NCBI GenBank assembly: GCA_024644015.1
Contig: JAHELV010000019.1
Location: 7,628 to 51,139 of the forward strand
Direction of reading: 5' to 3'
Source of the DNA: Nitriliruptorales bacterium
GTDB taxonomy: Bacteria > Actinomycetota > Nitriliruptoria > Euzebyales > JAHELV01
Length of the DNA stretch: 43,512 nt
Every line of letters starts with the position of its first letter. The stretch's first letter is position 1. This document shows positions 1 through 7,297 of this stretch, piece after piece. A model generated the notes under the pieces. That model saw nothing but the letters and a program-made list of their open reading frames with translations, ran no database searches and was not told the DNA's origin. The position numbers and the translations under genes were made by a program.

Positions 1-47
1 GCGCGCACCCCCGAGGTCATGATGGGATCCACGACCTCATCGGCAAG

Positions 48-740
48 GTGGCCCACCTGATGACCGGATCAAGCGGATCGTCGGCCTCTGGGGATGCTGA
101 TGTCCGCAGCTGGGCAGATCGTTCCCCGCGACGCTCGGTCGGCTCCCCAGGACGCCACGACGGTCTCCCGGGAAGGTCGCCGATCCGATCCGGCATACGG
201 ATCGTGCTGGGCCTGGTCGCGCTGATGTGGCTGCTGGAGGTCGTCGACGTGCTGACGCGGCACGCCTTCGATGCGTTCGGCATCCTGCCACGAACGGTCG
301 CCGGGCTGACGGGGGTCGTGGTCGCGCCATTCCTGCACTACGGCTTCGGGCACCTGGCCGCCAACACCATCCCGTTCGTCGTGCTCGGGCTCCTCATCGC
401 CGCCGCGGGCGCCGCTCGCTTCGTTGTGGTCACGGTCGTGGCGGCACTGTTCAGTGGCATGGGCGTGTGGCTGCTGGCTCCGTCGGCGTCGATCACCGCC
501 GGAGCCAGCGGGGTCGTGTTCGGGTACGCCGCATACCTGATCGTGCGCGGGTTCATGTCGCGGCGTGCCACGCAACTCGCGGTCACGGTCGTGGTGATCG
601 CGGTCTTTGGCACGGGCCTGCTCGCCGGACTCGTGCCCCGCGACGGGCTGTCGTGGCAGGGCCACCTGTTCGGCGCCGCCGGCGGCGTGGCGGCCGCGTT
701 CCTGCTGCACCGCGATCGCACCGGCGGAGCCGGTCGTTGA
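48..740 (+). CDS. Rhomboid family intramembrane serine protease
   Basis: A 230-residue polytopic membrane protein that should cleave substrates within the bilayer. After about 45 polar, probably disordered residues come roughly six hydrophobic segments. The rhomboid signatures are all present: an H-x-x-x-N helix (H102, N106 in HLAANTIPF), the serine nucleophile motif GASG with S154, and the partner histidine H206 in SWQGHLFGAAGG. The start used is GTG at 48, but ATG at 60 is in frame and the frame stays open to the window edge, so a start upstream of the window cannot be excluded. It converges on the PRC operon with 39 nt between the stops. The substrate is unknown. Family assignment is firm. 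Confidence 0.88.
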   Translation: MAHLMTGSSGSSASGDADVRSWADRSPRRSVGSPGRHDGLPGRSPIRSGIRIVLGLVALMWLLEVVDVLTRHAFDAFGILPRTVAGLTGVVVAPFLHYGFGHLAANTIPFVVLGLLIAAAGAARFVVVTVVAALFSGMGVWLLAPSASITAGASGVVFGYAAYLIVRGFMSRRATQLAVTVVVIAVFGTGLLAGLVPRDGLSWQGHLFGAAGGVAAAFLLHRDRTGGAGR

Positions 741-779
741 ACGCGTCCGACCGGCGACCGTGCGTCGTGGACGACCCGG

Positions 780-1256
780 TCAGTCCGCAGCGGGATCGTC
801 CGCCGGCTGCACCGCGTCGTGCCGGACGATGATCGCGTACGGTCCGATGGTCATCAGACCGGCACCGCGTACCGTCGTGCGATCCGTCTCGAGCATGACG
901 ACCTCGCCGGTGGTCTCGTCGAACTCCGCGTCGACCAGGGGCCCGATCTCGTACGCGGTGTCGGTCAGCACCCGCCTGCCACGCAGGTCCAGGTCGCCCG
1001 ACGCCACCCGCTGCTCGTAGTCGCCGTCAGGGTGTCGCAGATGGTCTTCGCTGTCGATGACCACCGCATCGGGACCGAAGCCGACCACATGCTCCCAGTC
1101 GACCAGCGCCGCCCTGCTCCTGCGACCACCGACGTGCAGTGCCACGACAGAACGTGTCGGCGCGGCAACGACATATCGGATGACCCGTCCGATCTCGTCG
1201 GCGGACGCTCTGCTGTAGACGGGCGTGTTCTCGGCCCCGGCGAACCGGAGCGTCAT
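780..1256 (-). CDS. PRC-barrel domain protein (distal gene of operon)
   Basis: A 158-residue soluble protein with one PRC-barrel fold recognisable as alternating short beta strands around the phrase VVALHVGGRRSRAALVDWEHVVGFGPDAVVI, followed by a second barrel-like half (RRVLTDTAYEIGPLVDAEF). PRC-barrels occur in photosynthetic reaction centre H subunits, in RimM and in many actinobacterial proteins of unknown role. Its ATG overlaps the stop of the preceding PRC gene by 4 nt (ATGA), so the two are almost certainly translated together. It is probably a paralogue of its neighbour. The precise function is unknown. Confidence 0.8.
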   Translation of the reverse strand: MTLRFAGAENTPVYSRASADEIGRVIRYVVAAPTRSVVALHVGGRRSRAALVDWEHVVGFGPDAVVIDSEDHLRHPDGDYEQRVASGDLDLRGRRVLTDTAYEIGPLVDAEFDETTGEVVMLETDRTTVRGAGLMTIGPYAIIVRHDAVQPADDPAAD

Positions 1257-1825
1257 TGGGAGCGCTCCAGCTGTGAGCGGAAGTCGTCGACCGCGCCACC
1301 GAACCCGGACAGGTCGTCACGGATGAACCCGGTCACGCTGGCGGGCACGATGAGCGCCGACGCCGAGACCGAGAACGTCTCGGGGAGCGGTATGTAGCGC
1401 CGGTCGCTGCCGGGACCCTGCTCGACGGCGGGACCACCGATCTCGTAGCCGACGACCCGCGCCTGCTCATCGACCGCCAACACCAGATCGGTCACCACAC
1501 CCAGTTCCTGGCCGCTGTCGGTGATCACGCGGCCGCCGACGACGTCCTCCGCATCGTCCCGGTCGAAGACCTCGGGGTCCGGCGCCACCAGAACGTCGCG
1601 GCTCGAGACCGTGATCGCGTCCGGCCCGAGCGCGTGGACGCCCGACCAGGACAGGACCCGCTTGAGGGGCCCCGACAGCCACCCGCGTTTGTTCAGCGTG
1701 AAACCGACCAGGCGGCCGGCGTCGTGCGAGAACACCACATCTCTGACTTCTGCGATGTCCTCGCCGGAGTCGAGCGTCACGATCGGGCGGCCCGTGATCT
1801 CACCGGCGCGCATGACCAGGCTCAT
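1253..1825 (-). CDS. PRC-barrel domain protein with two barrel repeats
   Basis: A 190-residue protein with two tandem PRC-barrel units: residues about 5-80 (GEITGRPIVTLDSGEDIAEV, then the typical GRLVGFTLNKRGW strand) and about 90-165 (GGRVITDSGQELGVVTDLVL, then VVGYEIGGPAVEQG). The C-terminal tail is charged and helical. The ATG at 1825 was chosen because it overlaps the stop of the upstream 43-codon gene as ATGA; the open frame extends to 2131 but codes for implausible Arg-rich sequence there. It is the middle gene of a three-gene operon with 4-nt overlaps at both ends, which suggests the products act in fixed proportion, possibly as a complex on the membrane anchor encoded first. Confidence 0.82.
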   Translation of the reverse strand: MSLVMRAGEITGRPIVTLDSGEDIAEVRDVVFSHDAGRLVGFTLNKRGWLSGPLKRVLSWSGVHALGPDAITVSSRDVLVAPDPEVFDRDDAEDVVGGRVITDSGQELGVVTDLVLAVDEQARVVGYEIGGPAVEQGPGSDRRYIPLPETFSVSASALIVPASVTGFIRDDLSGFGGAVDDFRSQLERSQ

Positions 1826-1953
1826 CGACCTCGCCGTCCCTTGCGATCGACGACGATGCCCCCGGCTCGGCGCCGGCGCTGTATCAGCGCGAACACGACG
1901 AACACGACGAACAGTACAACCACGGCCACGATCAGCCAGGACACCCAGTCCAT
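1822..1953 (-). CDS. 43-residue single-pass membrane protein heading the PRC operon
   Basis: This very short gene reads MDWVSWLIVAVVVLFVVFV, continues hydrophobic to about residue 24, and ends with a strongly basic tail (QRRRR, then DRKGRRGR). That is a single transmembrane helix with the tail in the cytoplasm by the positive-inside rule. A good Shine-Dalgarno (TTGGAGG) lies 5 nt before the ATG at 1953, and the TGA overlaps the start of the PRC-barrel gene as ATGA. These two features make it a real gene despite its length. The inferred role is a membrane anchor or partner for the PRC-barrel proteins. No family was recognised. Confidence 0.72.
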   Translation of the reverse strand: MDWVSWLIVAVVVLFVVFVVFALIQRRRRAGGIVVDRKGRRGR

Positions 1954-2240
1954 CCGCACCTCCAAGGCCAGACGGCGGCGCCTGTGCAGCCGCGCTCATG
2001 CGGCCAGGGTACAGACATCTGCGACTGTTCCTCCAGATTCTCGCCCCCGTGGCCATCCGGACATCGGGCCTCCTGGCATGCGCCTGACCAGCGGAATCGC
2101 ATGGATGTCGTGGCCGTCGCCGGCGGCGCACACTGACGGGCCGGCAGAAACTTCCCGCTCGGACAAGCGTGGATCATTGGCATGCCGATCTCGGGCGACA
2201 TGCTTGACCCACCGGACGATCCGCAGCATCGGAGCAACGG

Positions 2241-2771
2241 ATGGCTCATCGGCATCGCCGACGCCGGGCACGCGCCGCCAGCGTTCTGCTCGGCGTGCTG
2301 ATCCTCGTCGCCTTCGGCATGGGCCGGGCCTCGTCGCTGACCGGGCCGCTCGCGGAGCGCGCGGCGAGAGCCGACACAATCCAGGTCGCCCCCGGCACGA
2401 GCGCGCTGGAGCCCCGAGCCGAGCCGGTCTATGTCGCACTGAACAGGGAGCGCACCCGCGCCGGACTGGCGACGTTGAAGATCGATGCCGACCTGGTCGC
2501 GACCGCCGCGCGCGATGCCTGCGCGATGGCGCGCGGCGACATCCCGCTGAGTGGAGACCGCGAGCGGCTCTCCGAGGCAGGTGGCCACAGCGAGAACACC
2601 GGCCTGGTAATCGACGACGATCCCGACGCGGGCGCCCGGACGATGCACGCCTGGTGGACCCGTACCCGCGTCCACCGCCGCGATCGCATGGACCCGCAGA
2701 TGGTCCGGTACGGCATAGGCGCATGCAACGCCGAGGATCGCACATACTACGTGGAGCGCTTTGCACGGTGA
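2241..2771 (+). CDS. Secreted CAP/SCP-domain protein
   Basis: A 176-residue exported protein. Residues 1-12 are His/Arg-rich, 13-30 form a hydrophobic signal or anchor segment, and a CAP (SCP/PR1, cysteine-rich secretory) domain follows from about residue 60. CAP features are the opening helix ALNRERTRAGLATLKIDADL, the H-S-E-N core and the MHAWWTRTRVHR segment, where family members usually have W-x-x-S-P-x-H. It ends in YGIGACNAEDRTYYVERFA. GGAG lies 6 nt before the ATG. Bacterial CAP proteins are extracellular and often bind lipid or wall material; the exact role here is unknown. It heads a plus-strand run with the hydrolase 24 nt downstream. Confidence 0.8.
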   Translation: MAHRHRRRRARAASVLLGVLILVAFGMGRASSLTGPLAERAARADTIQVAPGTSALEPRAEPVYVALNRERTRAGLATLKIDADLVATAARDACAMARGDIPLSGDRERLSEAGGHSENTGLVIDDDPDAGARTMHAWWTRTRVHRRDRMDPQMVRYGIGACNAEDRTYYVERFAR

Positions 2772-2795
2772 CTGCGATCGACAAAGGGGTGCTGG

Positions 2796-3524
2796 TTGGC
2801 CGAGCGCCGGGCCTTCGTCCTTGTCCATAGCCCGATCGCCGGACCTGGCACCTGGGAACCGGTCGCTGACACCTTGCGGGACCGCCACGTCGCGACGACC
2901 GTGCCCGAGCTGACCGACGATGGCTCTCCGCCGTTCTGGCGCCAGCACACCCGCTGCGTCGTGCGCGCCATCGCCGAGGATGTCGAGCCCGGCATGCCAC
3001 TCGTGCTCGTCGCGCACAGCGCAGCGGGACAGTTGCTCGGAGTCGTCGGCCCCGTACTGCGTGACGCCGGCTACCGCGTGACGGCCGAAATCCTCGCGGA
3101 CGCCGGTCTGCCGCCGTGCGGACGCAGCCGTCTCGAGCAGCTCGACGACGAGCTGCCTGAGCTCGCAGCGCACGTGCGTTCGCTACTGAACGACGGGTTG
3201 CGGTTCCCGGCCTGGACCGAGGACGACGTGGCTCCGCTCGTTCCCGACGAGAAGCGTCGGAACCAACTGCTCGCACAGCTACGGCCGCCGCCGCCGAGCT
3301 ACTGGGTCGAGCAGATCCCGACGTCGATCGGCTGGCCCGATGCGCCCGTCGGCGCACTGATATTCAGTCACAGCTACGGTCCCACCGTTGAGGCCGCACG
3401 CGACAACGGGTGGCCCGTGCGGGTGCTGGACACCGACAACCACCTGCTGCCGCTCGCCGACGAGGAGCGGGTCGCAGATGAACTGCTCGCCCTCGCTGAC
3501 GAGCTCGCCGCCGATCATGGGTGA
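2796..3524 (+). CDS. Alpha/beta hydrolase fold protein
   Basis: A 242-residue cytoplasmic protein beginning with a typical first strand and oxyanion loop (AFVLVHSPIAGPGTW) and carrying the nucleophile elbow AHSAAG with S75. A plausible catalytic histidine lies in DNHLLPLADEE near residue 221. The start is a TTG at 2796, preceded by AAAGGGG; no better start exists in the frame. It sits 24 nt after the CAP gene and 21 nt before the sulfotransferase-like gene, so co-transcription is likely. Substrate is not predictable: esterase, amidase and haloperoxidase-type enzymes share these motifs. Confidence 0.78.
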   Translation: MAERRAFVLVHSPIAGPGTWEPVADTLRDRHVATTVPELTDDGSPPFWRQHTRCVVRAIAEDVEPGMPLVLVAHSAAGQLLGVVGPVLRDAGYRVTAEILADAGLPPCGRSRLEQLDDELPELAAHVRSLLNDGLRFPAWTEDDVAPLVPDEKRRNQLLAQLRPPPPSYWVEQIPTSIGWPDAPVGALIFSHSYGPTVEAARDNGWPVRVLDTDNHLLPLADEERVADELLALADELAADHG

Positions 3525-3545
3525 GCCGATCCTCGGCCTTGCCGC

Positions 3546-4286
3546 ATGAGACGCACCGTGCGGGTCGCCATGTGGTCCGGCCCGCGCTCCCTGTCGACCG
3601 CCATGATGCGATCGTGGGGCAATCGCAGCGACACGATCGTCACCGACGAACCGCTGTACGCGCACTACCTCCGCCGAACCGACGCCGACCACCCCGCTCG
3701 GAACCGGATCCTGGCGACGTACGACGCCGACTGGCGGCAGGTGACCCGACGCCTGGCCGGCCCGGCACCCGGTGGGCATGCGGTGTGGTACCAGAAGCAC
3801 ATGACGCACCACGTGACCGACGACGTCGATCTCGACTGGCTCGACGGGCTCCACAACTGCTTTCTGATCCGGACGCCGGCCGAGGTCATCTCCAGCTATG
3901 TCCGTGTTCAGGGACGACCGACCCTCGAGGATCTGGGCCTCCCGCAGCAATGGCGGCTGTTCTCGCACGTCGCCGGGACCGACGCGGTCCCACCGGTCAT
4001 CGACGCGGCGGACCTGCTGCGCGACCCACCGACAGTCCTGGCCGCACTGTGCGATGCCGTCGGCGTCGCCTTCAGTGACCGCATGCTGTCGTGGCCGCCG
4101 GGCCGTCGCGCCACCGACGGGGTGTGGGCGGACCACTGGTACGGCGACGTCGAACGGTCGACGGGCTTCGCGGCGTATCGCCAGCGTGACGTGCAGGTCG
4201 ACCGGCGCTTCGGTGACCTGCTCGCCACGGCCGACGAGATCTACGCGCGTCTGGCGGCCCATCGGCTGATCACCGTGGGCACGTGA
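3546..4286 (+). CDS. Sulfotransferase-like P-loop protein
   Basis: A 246-residue protein with a sulfotransferase-type phosphosulfate-binding loop at the N-terminus (MWSGPRSLSTAMMRSW, residues about 9-24) and a second conserved element LIRTPAEVISSYVRV near residue 115 that corresponds to the 3'-phosphate-binding strand and helix. This subgroup usually sits beside, or is fused to, a class IV aminotransferase, and here the next gene is one. The junction is TGATG, so the two are translationally coupled. It may use PAPS, but no acceptor can be predicted and activity is unproven. Confidence 0.78.
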   Translation: MRRTVRVAMWSGPRSLSTAMMRSWGNRSDTIVTDEPLYAHYLRRTDADHPARNRILATYDADWRQVTRRLAGPAPGGHAVWYQKHMTHHVTDDVDLDWLDGLHNCFLIRTPAEVISSYVRVQGRPTLEDLGLPQQWRLFSHVAGTDAVPPVIDAADLLRDPPTVLAALCDAVGVAFSDRMLSWPPGRRATDGVWADHWYGDVERSTGFAAYRQRDVQVDRRFGDLLATADEIYARLAAHRLITVGT

Positions 4287-5185
4287 TGCTGCAGCAGTTC
4301 GACGAGCGCAACCGGGACCTGCTGATCAACATCTCGGGCAGCCTCGTGCACCGCGACAGTGCCGGCGTCAGCCCCTTCGACTCGGTGGTGCAGGGTGGCG
4401 ACGCGGTGTGGGAGGGGCTGCGCGTCTACGAGGGGCGCGTGTTCCGCCTGACCGAGCACCTCGACCGTCTGCACCGATCGGCCAGGGCACTGGCGTTCGA
4501 TGCGATCCCGTCCCACGAGCGGCTGACACGCGAGCTGCGCCGCACGCTGCGGGCCAACAACATGTCAGACGGCATCCACGTACGCCTGACGCTGACGCGG
4601 GGCGTCAAGTACACCAGCGGCATGGATCCGCGGCTGAACACCGCCGGTCCGACGCTGATCATCGTGGCCGAACACAAACCTGTGGTGTACGACCGCGCCG
4701 GCATACGACTCGTGACGTCGGGTATCCGGCGCATCCCACCGGACTGCGTCGACCAGAACATCCACTCGTGCAATCTGATCAACTCGATCCTGGCCAAGCT
4801 CCAAGCCAACGCGGCCGGGGTCGACGACGCGCTCATGCTCGATCTGCGGGGCTTCGTCGCCGAGACGAACGCGACGCACGTGTTCGTCGTGCGTGACGGC
4901 TCGGTGGCCACGCCGCTCACGATGTCGTGCCCGGAGGGGATCACGCGAGCGGTGGTGCTCGAGCTGTGTGGGGACCATGGCATCGCGGCGGTCGAGCGTG
5001 ATCTGTCGCTGTCCGACGTCTACGGCGCCGACGAGATGTTCTGCACGGGCACCATGGGCGAGCTGGCGCCGGTCATCGAAGTCGACGGCCGTCGGATCGG
5101 CGACGGGCGGCGGGGCCCGGTGACCACCGCACTCACGGACCAGTTCGCCGAGTTCGTTCACGGCAGCGGCACCCGGATCGTCTGA
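4286..5185 (+). CDS. Class IV aminotransferase-like protein, PLP lysine apparently replaced
   Basis: A 299-residue fold-type IV PLP-enzyme homologue (branched-chain/D-amino acid aminotransferase, ADC lyase family). Recognisable blocks are VWEGLRVYEGRVFRLTEHLDRL, VRLTLTRGVKYTSGMDP, SILAKLQANAAGVDDALMLD, GFVAETNATHVF and SCPEGITRAVVLEL. Active family members normally have a Lys in an I-K-S-x-N-x-L motif just before the x-x-L-A-K helix; here the aligned stretch is NIHSCNLINSILAK, placing His160 at that point. The protein may therefore be inactive, use another residue, or do different chemistry. ATG 4286 is preferred over the adjacent in-frame GTG at 4283. It is coupled to the upstream sulfotransferase-like gene. 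Confidence 0.82.
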   Translation: MLQQFDERNRDLLINISGSLVHRDSAGVSPFDSVVQGGDAVWEGLRVYEGRVFRLTEHLDRLHRSARALAFDAIPSHERLTRELRRTLRANNMSDGIHVRLTLTRGVKYTSGMDPRLNTAGPTLIIVAEHKPVVYDRAGIRLVTSGIRRIPPDCVDQNIHSCNLINSILAKLQANAAGVDDALMLDLRGFVAETNATHVFVVRDGSVATPLTMSCPEGITRAVVLELCGDHGIAAVERDLSLSDVYGADEMFCTGTMGELAPVIEVDGRRIGDGRRGPVTTALTDQFAEFVHGSGTRIV

Positions 5186-5432
5186 CACCTGCACGCCGTG
5201 CCGGTCGCATGATCGTTGCCGTTTCATGCGCGGTGGCGCGACCAGCGGGCAGGACCTGTGGAGAAGGTGGTCGCGCCATGGCGGGGTGGGTGTCGATACG
5301 ACGGCAAAAGCACACCTTGCGCCGACCACCCCGCACTTCGTGCGAAAGGTGGTCGTGCGGGTGCGGGGTGGTCGTGCGAGTGCGGGGTGGTGCGGGTGCT
5401 GGAGGGGCGTTGGGGCGTGGCCCGGGGGTGGG
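5186..5432. repeat. Intergenic cluster of inverted and direct GGTGGTCG repeats
   Basis: The 247 nt between two convergent genes is full of copies of GGTGGTCG and its complement. A perfect 11-nt inverted pair lies at 5234-5244/5268-5278 (TGGCGCGACCA/TGGTCGCGCCA), and a perfect 14-nt pair at 5323-5336/5361-5374 (CGACCACCCCGCAC and complement). A near-duplicate of GTGCGGGGTGGT follows at 5380-5391. No plausible reading frame uses it. It looks like REP-type extragenic DNA or a bidirectional transcription end. Confidence 0.6.
5323..5355. terminator. Candidate bidirectional terminator hairpin
   Basis: An 8-bp stem CGACCACC/GGTGGTCG closes over an inner 5-bp stem CGCAC/GTGCG with a TTC loop, separated by a small C/AAA internal loop. 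There is no T-run, as is common in GC-rich actinobacteria. It lies between the stops of the aminotransferase (+) and sqdB (-), so it could serve both. Confidence 0.5.
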
Positions 5433-6614
<1,182 letters not shown>

Positions 6615-6634
6615 TTACGCCATGTTGACCGGGA

Positions 6635-6663
6635 AACCTACTACGGAGGTCGCACAGTGCCAA
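6635..6663 (-). promoter_or_regulatory. Sigma-70-type promoter of sqdB
   Basis: On the minus strand TTGGCA is followed after exactly 17 nt by TAGGTT, ending 29 nt before the sqdB ATG. This is one of the clearest -35/-10 pairs in the window. Confidence 0.6.
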
Positions 6664-6770
6664 CCGACGGCCCCCGCCCGCGACCCCGCAGGCACGTCAC
6701 AGGATCTGCCGGCGCGTGTCGTTCGGTCCGGGGGTCATGCGCCCGTCGGGCGACACGCCAGCGGACACCG

Positions 6771-6776
6771 TAGCAT
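6771..6776 (+). promoter_or_regulatory. -10 box of leaderless gtrA-like gene
   Basis: TAGCAT ends 8 nt before the ATG at 6785 and no Shine-Dalgarno is visible, which fits transcription starting at or next to the start codon. No convincing -35 was found. Confidence 0.45.
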
Positions 6777-6784
6777 CAGGCGCG

Positions 6785-7297
6785 ATGGATCCAACCCGCA
6801 CCGGTGACCACGTCCACAGACTGTGGCGCCGTCCAGGCGTCAAACGGTTCTCGAAGTACGCCGTGGGCTCCGTCGTCGCGTTCACCGCGAGCGAGATTGT
6901 CTTTCTGCTGTCCTACGGCTCGGGGTGGGCCCGGCCGCAGGTCGCGTCGGTGCTCGCGTTCGCCGCCGGCATCCCGGTCAACTACGTGCTGAACCGGCGG
7001 TGGGCGTGGCAGCGTCGTGGCAGACCGGGTCTGCGCGACGAGCTGCTCCCGTATGCCGCGGTGGTCAGTCTCAGTGTGGTGGCATCGGCGGCCGGCACAT
7101 GGGCCGCCGACCGGTGGGTGCAGTCCGTCACGCTGCCGCGCGCGATCGACGTGCTCCTGGTGGGTGCGACCTTTGCGGCGATCAACGGCGGGTTGTTCCT
7201 GGCGAAGTACGTCCTGCTGGACCGTCTGGTGTTCCGCGATCGTCCGGCGCCCACCGGCGCCCACCCTGCTACGCGCGATGTCGAGACCGTTCCCTGA
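6785..7297 (+). CDS. GtrA-like membrane protein (polyprenyl-linked sugar flippase)
   Basis: A 170-residue protein with four hydrophobic segments and the GtrA-family phrases RFSKYAVGSVVAF near the start and ASVLAFAAGIPVNYVLNRRWAW in the middle. GtrA proteins flip bactoprenol-phosphate-linked sugars across the membrane in O-antigen glucosylation, teichoic acid and arabinogalactan pathways. The open frame starts at 6716, but ATG 6785 is preferred because the family homology begins soon after and a -10 box lies just upstream. Its 3' end overlaps the convergent glycosyltransferase gene by 29 nt. The neighbour supplies the GtrB-like domain, supporting a joint role. Confidence 0.85.
   Translation: MDPTRTGDHVHRLWRRPGVKRFSKYAVGSVVAFTASEIVFLLSYGSGWARPQVASVLAFAAGIPVNYVLNRRWAWQRRGRPGLRDELLPYAAVVSLSVVASAAGTWAADRWVQSVTLPRAIDVLLVGATFAAINGGLFLAKYVLLDRLVFRDRPAPTGAHPATRDVETVP

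Noticed and set aside
13-38. GAGGTC-N14-GACCTC inverted pair at the window edge
   Set aside because: Short arms with a long spacer and no context upstream; not enough to call an operator.
69-710. 213-codon minus-strand frame opposite the rhomboid gene
   Set aside because: His/Arg/Gln-rich shadow of a well-supported family gene; common in GC-rich DNA.
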